Assembly (NCBI GenBank): GCA_963969495.1
Contig: OZ018328.1
Location: 4,207,886 to 4,271,885 of the forward strand
DNA: 64,000 nt
Source of the DNA: Ceratothoa steindachneri
Taxonomy: Eukaryota > Arthropoda > Malacostraca > Isopoda > Cymothoidae
Reading direction: 5' to 3'
The notes under the pieces are model-generated. The model saw only the letters and a program-made list of their open reading frames with translations. It searched no databases and was not told the origin of the DNA. The position numbers were made by a program, and so were the translations under genes. The stretch's first letter is position 1. Each line of letters begins with the position of its first letter. This document shows, piece by piece, positions 35,841-47,364 of the stretch.

Positions 35841-36215
35841 GTGGAAGCAAAGCATTCAAGATGGAGTACTAAGATGTAAAAAGAGACACTGTCTCAATAA
35901 AGCAGTTAAAGCCGGCGAAATTGTCCACCGTACGCAATGATGACGTGCCGGGTAATTAGCAAGTCGCAAAGACGCAGAATAAGCACAAGAGGACCAGTCG
36001 CAGTTCGCCGCGTGAAAACTATTCAACAGGAGAAGATACGATCACTGGCAACGTGCAAGACGCTACAGCGAGAACCGGGTAAGAAAACGTGCGGCCGGGA
36101 ATGGACGCGCGCTCCGGAAGAAGGATCTCGTTAGCCAGGGACAATTTGTATCATTATTATTATTGAGCTTTGCGTAATCATAAATAGATCGCCACTCTTG
36201 TATGTCATAAGAGCC

Positions 36216-36219
<4 letters not shown>

Positions 36220-36293
<74 letters not shown>
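36220..36293. repeat. (TA)n microsatellite, upstream side of PLE-A
   Basis: About 74 bp of TA repeats abutting the 5' side of the Penelope-like element. Confidence 0.97.
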
Positions 36294-36295
<2 letters not shown>

Positions 36296-36299
36296 ATAT

Positions 36300-37465
36300 T
36301 ATTTTAAATCTATTTTTTAACAAAACAGCTACCTTTACAATTTATCTTGTCAAAATTTCAAGACTATTTTAGAAATGATTTTTAATGAGAATTATTTTTT
36401 ACTTAATAACAAGGTTTACCATCAGATAGATGGGGTAGGAATGGGTTCACCAATAATAATATGAATCTGGAGTCACAGGCATAAGCCTCTTCCATGAAGT
36501 CTTCTGTAAGTATCTGTAAATAGCTCCAATAGCTGCTAATATTTTCATGATTCATCTTGAAAACAACTTTATGAAGCATTGCCCTTTAGATTTCAAACCC
36601 ATATTTTATCGTAGGTATGTGGACGACTCCTTTGCTATTTTCGATAATATAGAACATGCCCACCATTTTTAAAATTTTATAAACTCTTATCATCCCAACA
36701 TTTAATATACCATTGAATTAGAGAGTAACTATCAACTTCCTTTTCTAGACGCCATTATAGAAAAAACCGACAAACTAACTACCTCAATATACAGAAAACC
36801 TACCTTTAGTGGCCTAGAAATCAATTTTTTCAGCCATTGTGACTTGTCACACAAACTCAGTGTAATTAAATCTCTAATATATAGAGGTTACCATCTCTCC
36901 TCCAATTATTCCCTAATGCACAATGAATTCCAGACTCTAAAGTCTTATTTTAAAAATAATTGTTACCCCCCCCCACCTTTGGTTGACAAACTAATCAATA
37001 ATTTTCTTACCAAAATTTACTCTCCATCCTTTCTCTCATATAATGTTCCCAAAAATGATTTCTTTTTGTAGTACCTGAAATGGGACCTTACAATAAATTA
37101 TTCACTAGAAAATGCAACAAATTACTCAAAAAATATTTCTTCCATACCAACTTCAAAATCACTTTTGTCAAGCCACTTTCCATAGGAAGTTTCTTCTCGT
37201 CAAAAGACAAACTTTCTCTAGAAATGAGCAGCCGTGTTGTTTATGCTTTTACTTGTCCTTGTTGTTTGCAAGGAACCTATATTTGGTAGTATGGTTCGCT
37301 CATTGAAAGAGACGTTTTGTTCTCACATGGGAATAAGCCATCGCACCGGAAAAAAACTGTCTAAGAAGGAAGCTTCTGTAATTAGAAATCATATTATACA
37401 ATGCAAGACAGAATGTTCCATAGATAACTTCAAAATAATTGGTCATAATATAGTCTAAGAATTTT
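36300..37465 (+). pseudogene. PLE-A RT and GIY-YIG pseudogene
   Basis: RT pieces: VYHQIDGVGMGSP near 36410; the active site RRYVDDSFAIFDNIEHAHHF (Asp pair at 36622-36627); SNYQLPFLDAIIEKTDKL near 36730; STSIYRKPTFSG near 36785; LSHKLSVIKSLIYRGYHLSS near 36850. The linker continues to 37070. The GIY-YIG domain starts with VVYAFTCPCCLQGTYI (37230-37285), then after a one-base shift GSMVRSLKETFCSHMGISHR and VIRNHIIQCK (to 37420). A stop at 37069 and several shifts break it. PLE proteins copy their RNA by target-primed reverse transcription, with cutting by the GIY-YIG domain. Confidence 0.85.
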
Positions 37466-37869
37466 GGAATCCCTACTAATATGTACAAAAGCTCCTACAC
37501 TCAACATAGATAATACCACTGTTCCCCTTCTTATTTCTTAATTTTAATTACCTCATTCAACAACCAACCAACCTTCTCTTATTTAACAACCAACCAATCA
37601 AATTCCTATCCTTCTTTAAGCCACATCCTTTATAATTTCTTCACTTTGTGATTTCTCTTGAACTTCATCGGTAAGCAATATTATACTGTAATTTTTTACT
37701 TTTGTGTTTTTGCTCTTTTTTTTGTGTCAATAGTGATTACATTAGATTAATAATTTGATTATCTTGCCTTTTAAATTCCTGAGTTATTTTCTTATTTTGA
37801 TTTACCTACATAGTCTTAACCTAATTATTTTTAATATTCTTTAACTGTATTAGATTAATTTATGTTTTA

Positions 37870-37906
37870 GAACCTGAAGATGGGTGATACGCCCGAAACG
37901 TTGTTC
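37870..37906 (+). ncRNA. Hammerhead ribozyme motif HHR-A (type I, minimal)
   Basis: GAAC (stem I), CTGAAGA (core), one extra T, stem II GGGT/GCCC with a 5-nt loop, GAAA (core), a very short palindromic ACGT stem III, then GTTC pairing with the leading GAAC. All core bases fit CUGANGA...GAAA. Small stem III is typical of hammerheads reported in Penelope-like elements, where they may act as dimers. Confidence 0.8.
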
Positions 37907-37965
37907 TATGTGTCCTTACTTTCACCGTAAAATTGAAGATTAGACTGGTCAGCAGCAACTCATAT

Positions 37966-38745
<780 letters not shown>

Positions 38746-38781
38746 CTCTCAAAGTAGCACGAGAGAATGATGAAAATGATT

Positions 38782-39016
38782 CCATTAAACCACATAGAAA
38801 GAGAGAACGGAATATTTTTTCCTTGCAGTAATATTTTTATTACCTTTTTTCGAAAAATCCGTGCAAGGAAGAGATTTAACTGAGATCAAAGCGGTGCTCG
38901 CTGCCTCAGTGTGCCTGGTTCGAATCTCTTTCCTGCACGGATTTTTCGAAAAAAAGGTAATAAAAATATTACTGCAAGGAAAAATTATTCCGTTTTCTCT
39001 TTCTATGTGGTTTAAT

Positions 39017-39018
<2 letters not shown>
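38782..39018. repeat. Foldback element with tRNA-like loop
   Basis: Inverted arms 38782-38877 and 38923-39018 (about 96 bp, roughly 94 percent matching) surround a 45-nt loop. The loop and its edge hold a Pol III B-box-like GGTTCGAATCT (38917-38927), and the stretch ACTGAGATCAAAGCGGTGCT matches the tRNA-like element at 62.8 kb. A (TA)n tract starts at the right end (39019-39064). Confidence 0.88.

Positions 39019-39064
<46 letters not shown>
39019..39064. repeat. (TA)n microsatellite
   Basis: About 46 bp of TA repeats next to the foldback arm. 39065-39476 shows no gene, only a G9 run at 39231-39239. Confidence 0.95.
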
Positions 39065-39069
<5 letters not shown>

Positions 39070-39475
39070 CCTCGCTGATCCATGTTATTTGTTCTAGGTA
39101 CATTAGAATTTGTCTGTTAAGAAGGCATAAATATACATACATGCCTTGCTGACCATTTTTGCCTTTTAACTTTGATCAATGTAATGATTACTGCCACAAT
39201 GTAGCGATATTCCATGTATTTACTCCTTGGGGGGGGGGCAGGTGTTACAGGCTCTCTCTAAGCACAGTTGTATCCATGAATAAGTGAATATTAATTTCAT
39301 TGAACTGTGCATATATTAGAAATGTACATGCTTGCCTAGTTAGGATGTGCACTTTTCTCTCTCTCTCTAACTACGTTACTGGGAAGGGAGTTCTCTATGG
39401 AGAGCATGAACCTGGCATTAATGCACCAGCAAAGTGCCTCGCAGGTATAGGGAAAATTATATAAAATGTCCACGC

Positions 39476-39476
<1 letters not shown>

Positions 39477-39551
<75 letters not shown>
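39477..39551. repeat. (TA)n microsatellite, left side of PLE-F
   Basis: About 75 bp of TA repeats ending exactly where the PLE-F inverted arm begins. Confidence 0.97.
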
Positions 39552-39554
<3 letters not shown>

Positions 39555-40013
39555 GAATTAAACCACATTCTCCGAGGACAATTTAATTCAGAACAGTTTC
39601 GCTGTATCTCAATTGCCAGGAAACCCAAAGAACATCATAACATAGGAGTATATGCAATATCATGCAACGATTGCCACAAAGTTTATATAGGGAAAACGGG
39701 GAGAAATCTAGACAAGAGATTGTATGAACACAAAAGAGATATTAGAGTGGGCAGTGAAAGCAGTGGAATATTTTGCCATGTTAGAGACTTCAATCATTCG
39801 ATCGATTTCAATGGAAGTAAAATGGTATTTAAATCGGCTAACTATGTTAAGAGAAGAATCGCAGAATCGAGCTTGATATCGTCAGTTCTTAATTTAAATC
39901 TATCTGAGGGTCAATTTTCTTTTAATCCTGTAATACGAAAGCAAATATACAAAATAGTAAAATGTCAGCCCTTCAATATGTTTAGGCCTAACCCCCCCCC
40001 CCCTCCTGATTAG
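39552..40013 (+). CDS. PLE-F GIY-YIG endonuclease domain, open fragment
   Basis: The frame is open from the edge of the TA array. GVYAISCNDCHKVYIGKTGR (about 39645-39704) carries the GIY and YIG motifs with a CX2C pair, followed by NLDKRLYEHKRD (catalytic Arg region) and a CHVRDFNHSIDF block with His near 39790. The tail RRIAESSLISSVLNLNLSEG matches the same region of PLE-E. The RT half is absent, so no complete protein is encoded. The first 20 codons lie in the inverted arm and may not be original coding sequence. Confidence 0.75.
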
Positions 40014-40111
40014 CCACAAGTAGGGAAATGGGGGATAAAAGAGGGGATCTTTCACGACCTGACCCTGTGATATGTTTGTAAGCACTTTTCTTATATTTTC
40101 TATCCAGTGTC

Positions 40112-40149
40112 ATTTGAAAAAGGGTGTGAGATACACCGAAACTGTTCTG
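40112..40149 (+). ncRNA. Degenerate hammerhead motif HHR-F
   Basis: A stem GGTGT/ACACC followed by GAAAC lies at the expected place, but the CUGANGA box reads TTGAAAA. It is judged a decayed hammerhead by position and the remaining half. Confidence 0.5.
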
Positions 40150-40215
40150 AATTAAATTGTCTTCGGAGAATGTGGTTTAATTCCTCATCTTTTCTTGCGA
40201 TATTGCATTAATTTT

Positions 40216-40220
<5 letters not shown>

Positions 40221-40274
<54 letters not shown>
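40221..40274. repeat. (TA)n(TG)n microsatellite
   Basis: About 32 bp of TA followed by about 22 bp of TG. Confidence 0.96.
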
Positions 40275-40275
<1 letters not shown>

Positions 40276-42530
40276 AAACTGGTCAGTAATTAAACGGAAA
40301 GGGAAAGTTGTGAATTCAGGCATCAAAAATTTTGGCGACAGTGTGATAAAACGAACATCTCCTGTGTCTAGAAAAGGGATTAAGACGTGACAGCTGTCGC
40401 CGCGTCAGGTGTTATAAAATTTATATCAAGAAAGTGTCAATTTTTAGACGCCATTGATCAATGACCAAAGGACAAGGGATTAACGTCGGTTGAGGAAATC
40501 TCGCCTTGCGGGCAGAGCTAAAGACGGCGTGCCCTAGAGGCAGGAAGACGCCACCACGCCTTTCTTCTGGGATACTTATAGAGGAAAAATGGAGAACGCA
40601 TTCTCATTCTTAATTCTAATTCTCCATCTCAAAGTCGCCCCGTTATTAATTACGTTGCGTTTAGCGTAGAGAATCTCCCGTTTTAACCGCCTAAATCTTG
40701 TTCTCGTTACTCTCGCTTTCCTGACCGTTAGTAAGAAATTTCCCTGACCGTACTCTATAAACGCGAGCCTCATTTTTATCTTGCTTGTTTGTTTGTTTTG
40801 GAATTAAACATTATTTTTTTATGTGATTCCTCTGTCTTTTCTCGATCACAAACCTTTGATTAACCCAACCAAGCCGATGTATTATTCAAGTGTCTTTTAG
40901 AGTCAGATACAAACTTAACGTCACCTATCACTTCACCCAGAGGACAGTAGGGACCTTGCGAAATCTCCGCGTCATTTTTAACCATAACTGTAACTGTTAC
41001 CTTTACCCGTCTGTACCATAAAGCGGCATCCCTGGGCGGCCTTTCTCCTCCTACCATAAAGTGGTAACCCGTAATCATCCCTACATCACGCTCTAAAGGT
41101 AAGGTAACGTGGCTTCCTGTCTCAACCTTAACTGGCAACCCCTACGTTTCTACCAACAAACTGGTAACCGGTGGTCATTTCCCTTTATACCTATAAAAGC
41201 CGGATACCCTGCAAATGGTGACTTTTTACTCCTATAGCTCTCCCTGAAAATATCCCTCGTCTATCTATTCGATATAGAAAACTTGTTGACTGTTCTATCG
41301 AAAACGATACGTCTCATTATGTTCCTCCTCCAGCCTCTCCCCCTGATGCCTCCCCTGAAACTATTCTACGTCACTCTACTCGCACTAGAAAGCCTGTTGA
41401 ACGTTATATTGAAAATTGCTAGATCCTGTAACTACTCGCAATAGACTCTTGATCTATTATTTCATTGTATTTTAGCCTTTTTATTTTTATATAGAGAAAG
41501 ATTGTTATAATTTAGTTTTGGCTTAAGTTCATAACCAACCTGTTTTTCTTTCTTTATTAGGTTCAAATATTAAATAAAAGTATGAAATAGATTTATTACT
41601 ATATACCATAATGTATGAAAATGAAGATCTTGCAGTTCCTCTACTAACTGGACTTCTAGGTTTGTGAAACCAACATTAAGCCACTTATACATATTACTTC
41701 TTTGTTTGTGAAATTTACATGTACCTATATTTGTGTATGTGCTTATATGAGAGTGTATTCATTATATGTATTACTTTGTGTGTATATTTATGTTCTGTAA
41801 TTGTTTATTTCAGTGAAATAAAGCCAACGTTTGGAATCTTCTTTCACTTTGGGGCTACTTCACTGATTCTACCTAACATGGAGTTAGCAGAAGCCGCCAC
41901 CCTAGCTAATTACGATGAGGGTTTGAGGTCTAGGCTTACCAAAACACCCAAGTCTTTTTCTTCCTCCGTTCTCACTAGGGGCGTGTCCTCCATGTAGTAC
42001 TGGTGGTCAGTGTTTGCAGCACCAGTGAGCACTTGTGGTGTCAGGCTCTGGATTTCCTGCAGTCATACTGCTAGCCACATCAGGGTGAGCCTGTCTAGGT
42101 GTCTGAAAGGGAAGTGAGAGGAGATTGAATACAATCTTTATCTGCATTACAAGAATCTTATATTTACGAATAGTGCAACAAGTTAACAAAATCTTACAAT
42201 AATCAAAGATACACCAAAAGACAAAAAAAAGAAGATTAATATCTCAAAGATATGACAAATTAGGAGAAATCATACAATATTTACAAATGACAAAAATCTT
42301 AACCATATCCTGAGCCTTGGCCATTTCTTCCTTATGATGTATACCATTATCCTGAACCTTTATGTAATCTTCTCCCCTCATTACAGTCGGAAGAACACAC
42401 TAGTCATTGATTTTTTCGCCTCTGGACCACTTTAGAATTGTCACTCAAGCTCAATCTTTCCAGCCTCCAATCTTTAAGTCACATTAACTTAACTATATAG
42501 GATTTCATCAGTCCTGTTTGTCGTTTTGGG
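40275..42530. other. Mostly unassigned; possible LTR-element leader and LTR sequence
   Basis: Apart from the fragment at 41215-41421 no gene was recognised. TATA-like CTATAAA words at 40757 and 41191 and an AATAAAGCC word near 41817 would fit LTR promoter and polyadenylation parts. I could not pair two LTRs. Confidence 0.4.
41215..41421 (+). pseudogene. C-terminal tail of an LTR-retroelement polyprotein (probable)
   Basis: The plus strand reads IPRLSIRYRKLVDCSIENDT and then ILRHSTRTRKPVERYIENC before a stop (TAG, 41419-41421). The paired STRTRKPVERYI-type motif is typical of the extreme end of LTR-retrotransposon polyproteins. No integrase precedes it here, so this is a fragment. The call is tentative. 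Confidence 0.45.
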
Positions 42531-42534
42531 CATA

Positions 42535-43152
42535 GTTTAGTTCCAGGTTCGGTCCTGCGAGCTCCGAAGGACCAAAACACTTGCGGTTCGATAGGGAGAA
42601 CACTGAGAAACGAAGCGGATTCTTATAAATTTCAATTAGGTAAAAAAATAACTAACTATGATAGAAATTTATTATCATAATCAGTAAAATAGGGATATTA
42701 AGTTGTAACTTAGATTCCTTTTATTTAAAATGTGCTAAGAAAACATAGTTACATAGATAAACAGGTTATACTCGGGGAAATAATTGAGGAAACTTTCTTA
42801 GCCAAACAAAACTTGCCTTGATATACAACAATTAATACACCCAAGGTCATTTCAAAAGTGAATACAAAGCCCTTTGTCCATTAAGTAATAGAGATTGGAA
42901 ATATCAGAAAGCTGGTTTTATGTGCATAGTTAAACTTTAAGAGGCCTATATACATACACACGATTCACAAAGCTCATGAATGGTTAGTGAGCTGAATATT
43001 GTGATACGAGCAAAGCCATAGAGAAAATCAAATGAAACCCCTCAACTTAAAACACTGCTAATTTAACATTATAAATCATTTCCATCTTCTCTATTGCAGA
43101 TGTAGTCGAAGAAAAGAGATCATATATGTGAATTAGTTAAATCCTTAGGGTC
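42535..43152. repeat. ~610-bp direct tandem duplication, unit 1
   Basis: It starts near AGTTCCAGGTTCGGTC and runs through AGGCCTATATACATACACACG to a TTAAATCCTTAGGGT word. Unit 2 begins immediately (43153) and shows the same order, but is split by later insertions. Confidence 0.85.
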
Positions 43153-43481
43153 ATGGTTCAGTTCCAGGTTCGGTCTTGAGAGTTCGGGAAAACCAAAACC
43201 CTTGCGATTCGGAAGGGAGACACTGAGGAACTAAGCGGATTCCATTAAATTCCATTAGGTAAAAAACAACCAACTAAATATGATAATTTAGCATCATAGC
43301 CATTAAAATAGGGATATAAAGTTGGACTCAATTTTTTTATTAAAAATGTGTTAAGAAAACATAGTTACATAGATAAACAGGTCATACTATTGGTAGGTAA
43401 CCCGTTTATGGTAGGTGGAAGGAATAGTATGATTCGGCTTGAAGCTATCGGCTTCTTTTGGTTATGCCGTAGAATTCAATC

Positions 43482-43494
43482 TGACTCCGATTGA
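43482..43494. repeat. Target site duplication, left, of LINE-A composite g
   Basis: TGACTCCGATTGA, identical to 52170-52182. Confidence 0.95.
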
Positions 43495-43941
43495 CCCCGT
43501 AAGGGGCGCGGCGATTTGCCATCCTGGCCGCCGTGCTGACGGGATCCAGCGCTCCGTCCGACACCAGCTTAGCCTCTCTTCCTTCCTTCAAAATACTTGT
43601 TTCCTCTCTTTTCACACAACTTCTCCCACAACTTTGTCTGGTCAGCCTCTAATTTCACAGGGTAGATGCTGACCTTCCTTTCAGTCAACCGTCCCGCATC
43701 GGGGCTGAGGGGGTGGGGGACAAAGTTCCCTAAACCCTGAGCTCCGGTCTGGGGTGGCTGGTTTTTAACAACCTGCTTCATCCCCACCCATACCTTCCAC
43801 ACATCCCTTTTCCTCTCCTCTTCACAATCTATATTTTTTACGCCGTGTCTAAGGTGGAGCCGCCATGCCGATGGACTGCCAGGCCACCAGGCGGGAGGGG
43901 TGGTCCCAAATGGCGGCGCCTGGCTCTGCCGGGCTTGTAAG

Positions 43942-43974
43942 CACCTCTCGCAGTGCGGGCTACTGCGAGAGGTG
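43942..43974 (+). other. 5'UTR hairpin of LINE-A piece g1 (covaried)
   Basis: CACCTCTCGCAGT pairs with ACTGCGAGAGGTG. Compared with g2 one T-A pair has become C-G on both strands. Confidence 0.75.
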
Positions 43975-44010
43975 TGCGCGATTGCATCCCGTGTTTAAAA
44001 AAGGGTCACC

Positions 44011-44404
44011 ATGCCCAATGATGAAGATAAAAAAAAACAAACCCAACCCTCAACTTCCCCTGTTCCATCGACGGAGCCGCCCTCGGGCAGCTCCAGCAAA
44101 AAAATGGAGGTCCCCCCCCCCTGTGCTTGCACAGGGGACCCTCCATATTTCTCTAACCGGAGAGGAGGCTTACTCCTCTCCTTCACCTACGGGTGCAGGG
44201 GACTCCCCCTCACCCCCTTCTCTGGAGGTGCTTTCGGGCACCTCCCTTTTCCCAGCGGCATTCCCCTCTTTTCTTTCCAAGGGGACTGCCAAGAAAGCCA
44301 GCAGGCAGCCCTTAGCCAGCCGCTCCCCATCAAAGTGACTCGGTAGGGCAAACCCCCTTAGGGGGGAGAGGGAAGCCTGGCCCCTTCGGTCGCTTCCCTC
44401 AAAA
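44011..44404 (+). pseudogene. LINE-A piece g1 ORF1 N-terminus
   Basis: The ATG at 44011 opens MPNDEDKKKQTQPSTSPVPS, the best preserved ORF1 start in the window. A C10 run at about 44112-44121 (C9 in g2) shifts the frame; the correct frame then reads PPVLAQGTLHISLTGEEAYS. It is cut at the g2 junction. Confidence 0.8.
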
Positions 44405-44470
44405 CCCCGTAAGGGGCGCGGCGATTTGCCATCCTGGCCGCCGTGCTGACGGGATCCAGCGCCCCGTCCG
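44405..44470 (+). other. Structured 5' terminus of LINE-A
   Basis: CCCC-GTAA-GGGG can form a 4-bp hairpin with a GNRA-type loop. Alternatively GGGGCGC (44413-44419) can pair with GCGCCCC (44459-44465). Two other complete 5' ends, g1 and f, keep the first hairpin wholly or nearly. g1 keeps the long pairing with a G-T wobble. Confidence 0.5.
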
Positions 44471-44864
44471 GCCCCAGCTTAGCCTCTCTTCCTTCCTTCA
44501 GATAGCCTGTATTCCTATCCTACCTCGTCGCTTTTCATACAACCTCTCCCACAACTTTCTCTGGTCAGCCTCTAATTTCACAGGGTAGAAGCTGACCTTC
44601 TTCTCAGCCAATCGTCCCGGATCGGGGCTGAGGGGGGAGGGGACAATGTCCCCTAACCCCTGAGCTCCGGTCTGGGGTGGTTGGCTTTTAACAACCTGCT
44701 TCATCCCCACCCATACCTTCCTCACATCCCTTTTTCTCTCGTCTTCAAAATCTATCCGTTTTACGCCGTGTTCAAGGTGGAGCCGCCATGCCGAAGGACT
44801 GCCAGGCCACCAGGCGGGAGGGGTGGTCCCAAATGGCGGCGCCTGGCTCTGCCGGGCCTGTAAG

Positions 44865-44897
44865 CACCTCTTGCAGTGCGGGCTACTGCAAGAGGTG
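44865..44897 (+). other. 5'UTR hairpin of LINE-A piece g2
   Basis: CACCTCTTGCAGT pairs with ACTGCAAGAGGTG, 13 bp. Confidence 0.75.
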
Positions 44898-44934
44898 GTG
44901 AGCGATTGCGTCCCGTAAAACAAAGAGGGTCACC

Positions 44935-47364
44935 ATGCCCAATGATGAAAAAAAAAACATCTCCCCTTAATTCCCCCTATAACAACAACGGAGCCGCCCT
45001 CGTGCAGCTCCACAGAAAAGATGGAGGTCCCCCCCCCTGTGCTTGCGCAGGGGACCCTCCATACCTCTTTAACCGGAGAGGAGGCTTACTCCTCTCCTAC
45101 GGGTGTAGGGGACTCCCCCTCACCCCCTTCTCTGGAGGTGCTTTCGGGCACCTCCCTATCTCCAGCGGCAGTCCCTCCTATGCTTTCTAAGGGGACTGCC
45201 AAGAAAGCCAGCAGGCAGCCCATTGCCGACCGCCCCTCGTACAAGCGGCTCGGTAGGGCAAACCCCCTTAGGGGGGAGAGGGAAGCCAGGCCCCTTCGGT
45301 CGCTTCCCTCAAAAGACCTGCTGGCAAAAATATTAAACCTTGCCGGGGTCAAGGCCTGTGCCTCCCCACTAAAGACTTATGACGCTGCCAAGGGGACCTG
45401 CGATGTCCTGGGAGGGGATGGCCAACTGGAGGCCCCTCCTGTGATAGACATGGTCCTTGAGGAAAACCAGCCTCAGAAGGTAGGGCCTTCCATGGGGGGG
45501 AATCCGGGCTTGGCGACAAGCACCGAACCCGAATCCGCCCCTATGCAAGGTCCTCATCAAACGGCTGTGGATTCTCAGGCAGGACAAGGAGGGGAGGGAT
45601 CTCCTCCGGATGAATCCCCTGCGCCCACCGGGACCTTCTCCATTTCAGAGAAGGACCTGGCTGAGGCCGGTCCATCTGGCCTGGGGGCTTCTACCGGCGG
45701 GGGCGAAAAGCGGGTTCATTCCCCGCCCTCCTCTCCTAAAAAGAAGAAAAAGACAAGAAAGACGAAAAAGACTCGGGGATCCTCTCCATCCGCGGGGGCT
45801 GCGGGGACGGATGGGTCTGCTGCCACTTTGGTAGGCGACCAAGCCAAGATCGGCATATCCGGCCCCACTACCCCCTCGTGTGCGGAGCCCCTGACTAAGA
45901 CCAAGAGTGCACAGGGCGGAGCCTCGATGACATCGGGGCCCCTCATTCAGAGGTTACCTGGCGTTTTCGAGCCCGCTGGCTTCAAACGCTTCCTCGTTAT
46001 TCGCTCCACTGATGGCACCATGTTGTCCAAGGGCAACATGATCCATCAGAGGAGAGAATTAGCTAGTGCAATTGGTAGAGAGCCGAAGGTAACCCGTTTC
46101 TCGGACGGGAGCCTTCTGGCGAATGCGGCGAATCCAGCCGAGGCGGCCAAGATAAGTGCTCTTCGGACACTTCATGGCACCCCGGTGAGTGTGACGCCGC
46201 ACTCTACCATGAACTTTGTAAAAGGAGTAGTTTATGCGAGGGAACTCGTTGACTACTCCATAGAAGACATCACCCTAGAGCTGGCCGACCATGGGGCGGT
46301 CAAGGTCGAACGTGTGATGAGAAAACAGGGAGGGGCCTCGAGACCCACCCCTACACTCTTCGTCACGTTCGACTGTGACAAGCTCCCTGAGTCGGTGCGT
46401 GCCGGTTGGTACCGCTACCGCGTGAAGGTATTCGTGCCACTGCCGCGGCGGTGCTATTACTGTCACCGCTTCGGCCACACGAATCGATCATGTAGACGTG
46501 CAAAATCGGGGTCACCCGAAGTCTGTGTAAATTGCTCCAAGGTCGCACACGATAAGTCCAAATCGTGTGTGGCCAAGTGTGTCAATTGCGGAGAGCCGCA
46601 CCCTGCTTCTTCGAAGCAATGTGGTGCATATCTCCTTGAGAAAGAAATCCTGGCCATTCAGGCCCAGGATCGACTCTCATTCCGCGAGGCTAAGGACTTG
46701 GTCCTGGCGCGCCCGGCTCTGCCTGGGACGTCATATGCCTCAATAGTTAGAAAAGCACCCTCTGCTCCTGGCCCATCCAGGCCAACGAGCACGGTTGTTT
46801 CCGCGCCCATTCGGAGCCCTTCTGCGGGCTCTACTACACCCGGGCGCTCCCCTGGTAGAGCTGGCGGCAAAAAGGGTTCACACCCAGCCCCGGCTAATAC
46901 CAGGGCTCCCCCCTCTTCCCCCAGCGTGACCGTTTCCCGTAAGGCGAAACGGCCACGCGCCTCCACAGAGTCGTTAGACTCACAGGAGGCAACACCTCTG
47001 AAGATGGTCGCTAGGCCATCTTCCGGGGTTCCTAAAGCTGTTCCCCGAAAGGAGGACAGCAACAAAGGAGCTTCGGCCCCTTCGCCCACGCCCCGAGGTG
47101 GAGCGAGTGGCTCGGAGACGGTGGTTCCTCGAAAAGAGGGCCCCCCCGCCTCCCAAGCCGCAACGCCCGCCTAAGGTTTCGAGGCGGAGGGAGGAAAAGA
47201 CTCGCATGGCGAGCCCAACCTCCCCCAATAAGTCCTCGAAGGCGACAGCGCCTTCAGCGCTTTGTCCGGCCAACAGCGCCCGGGGTTCTGCCCCCGGGAA
47301 GCGTACGGCCATTCCCGTGAGGGTCTTCAATTCGAGGAGGGCCCCCGCGTCTCCTCCGAGCTAG
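44935..47364 (+). pseudogene. LINE-A g2 ORF1 (gag-like RNA-binding protein)
   Basis: The start ATG at 44935 (MPNDEKK) is followed by an early stop caused by an A-run slip. From 45021 the frame is open for 717 codons. It holds a Pro/Ser-rich N-terminal half, a basic patch KKKKKTRKTKKTRG (about 45740-45775), the core FKRFLVIRSTDGTML (about 45985) and three zinc knuckles: CYYCHRFGHTNRSC, CVNCSKVAHDKSKSC and CVNCGEPHPASSKQC (about 46450-46620). A second low-complexity Pro/Arg-rich tail follows. A C7 run near 47145 shifts frame; the true C-terminus (RRAPASPPS) ends at 47364. Only two one-base slips separate it from a full ORF of about 800 codons. The product would bind element RNA. Confidence 0.88.

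Larger units (their letters stand above)
36294..37965 (+). mobile_element. Penelope-like element A (PLE-A), 5' truncated
   Basis: It contains the second half of a Penelope-type RT, a GIY-YIG endonuclease, a 3'UTR and a hammerhead motif (37870-37906). It is bounded on both sides by TA-rich microsatellites. The 3' end lies about 60 bp after the hammerhead, where (TATATG)n begins. Confidence 0.88.
39552..40220 (+). mobile_element. Penelope-like element F (PLE-F), 3' part with inverted ends
   Basis: It holds a GIY-YIG domain, a 3'UTR and a degenerate hammerhead. Its first 60 bp (39551-39610) are an inverted copy of bases 40128-40187 near its 3' end, about 97 percent matching. TA arrays lie on both sides (39477-39551 and 40221-40252). 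Confidence 0.85.
43495..44404 (+). mobile_element. LINE-A composite, piece g1: 5' end only
   Basis: It begins at the family 5' terminus (CCCCGTAAGGGG), covers the 5'UTR, the hairpin at 43942-43974 and the first ~130 codons of ORF1, and ends at CCCTCAAAA, where piece g2 starts with its own complete 5' terminus. There is no A-tail at this junction. Confidence 0.92.

Noticed and set aside
41719..41997. 92-codon frame with hydrophobic start
   Set aside because: No domain, simple-sequence-like N-terminus and a possible polyadenylation word inside; more likely LTR or spacer.
44405..44470. Definite HDV-like ribozyme at the LINE-A start
   Set aside because: A 7-bp outer helix is possible, but the distances and the nested helices do not match the HDV fold. 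Left as a low-confidence candidate.
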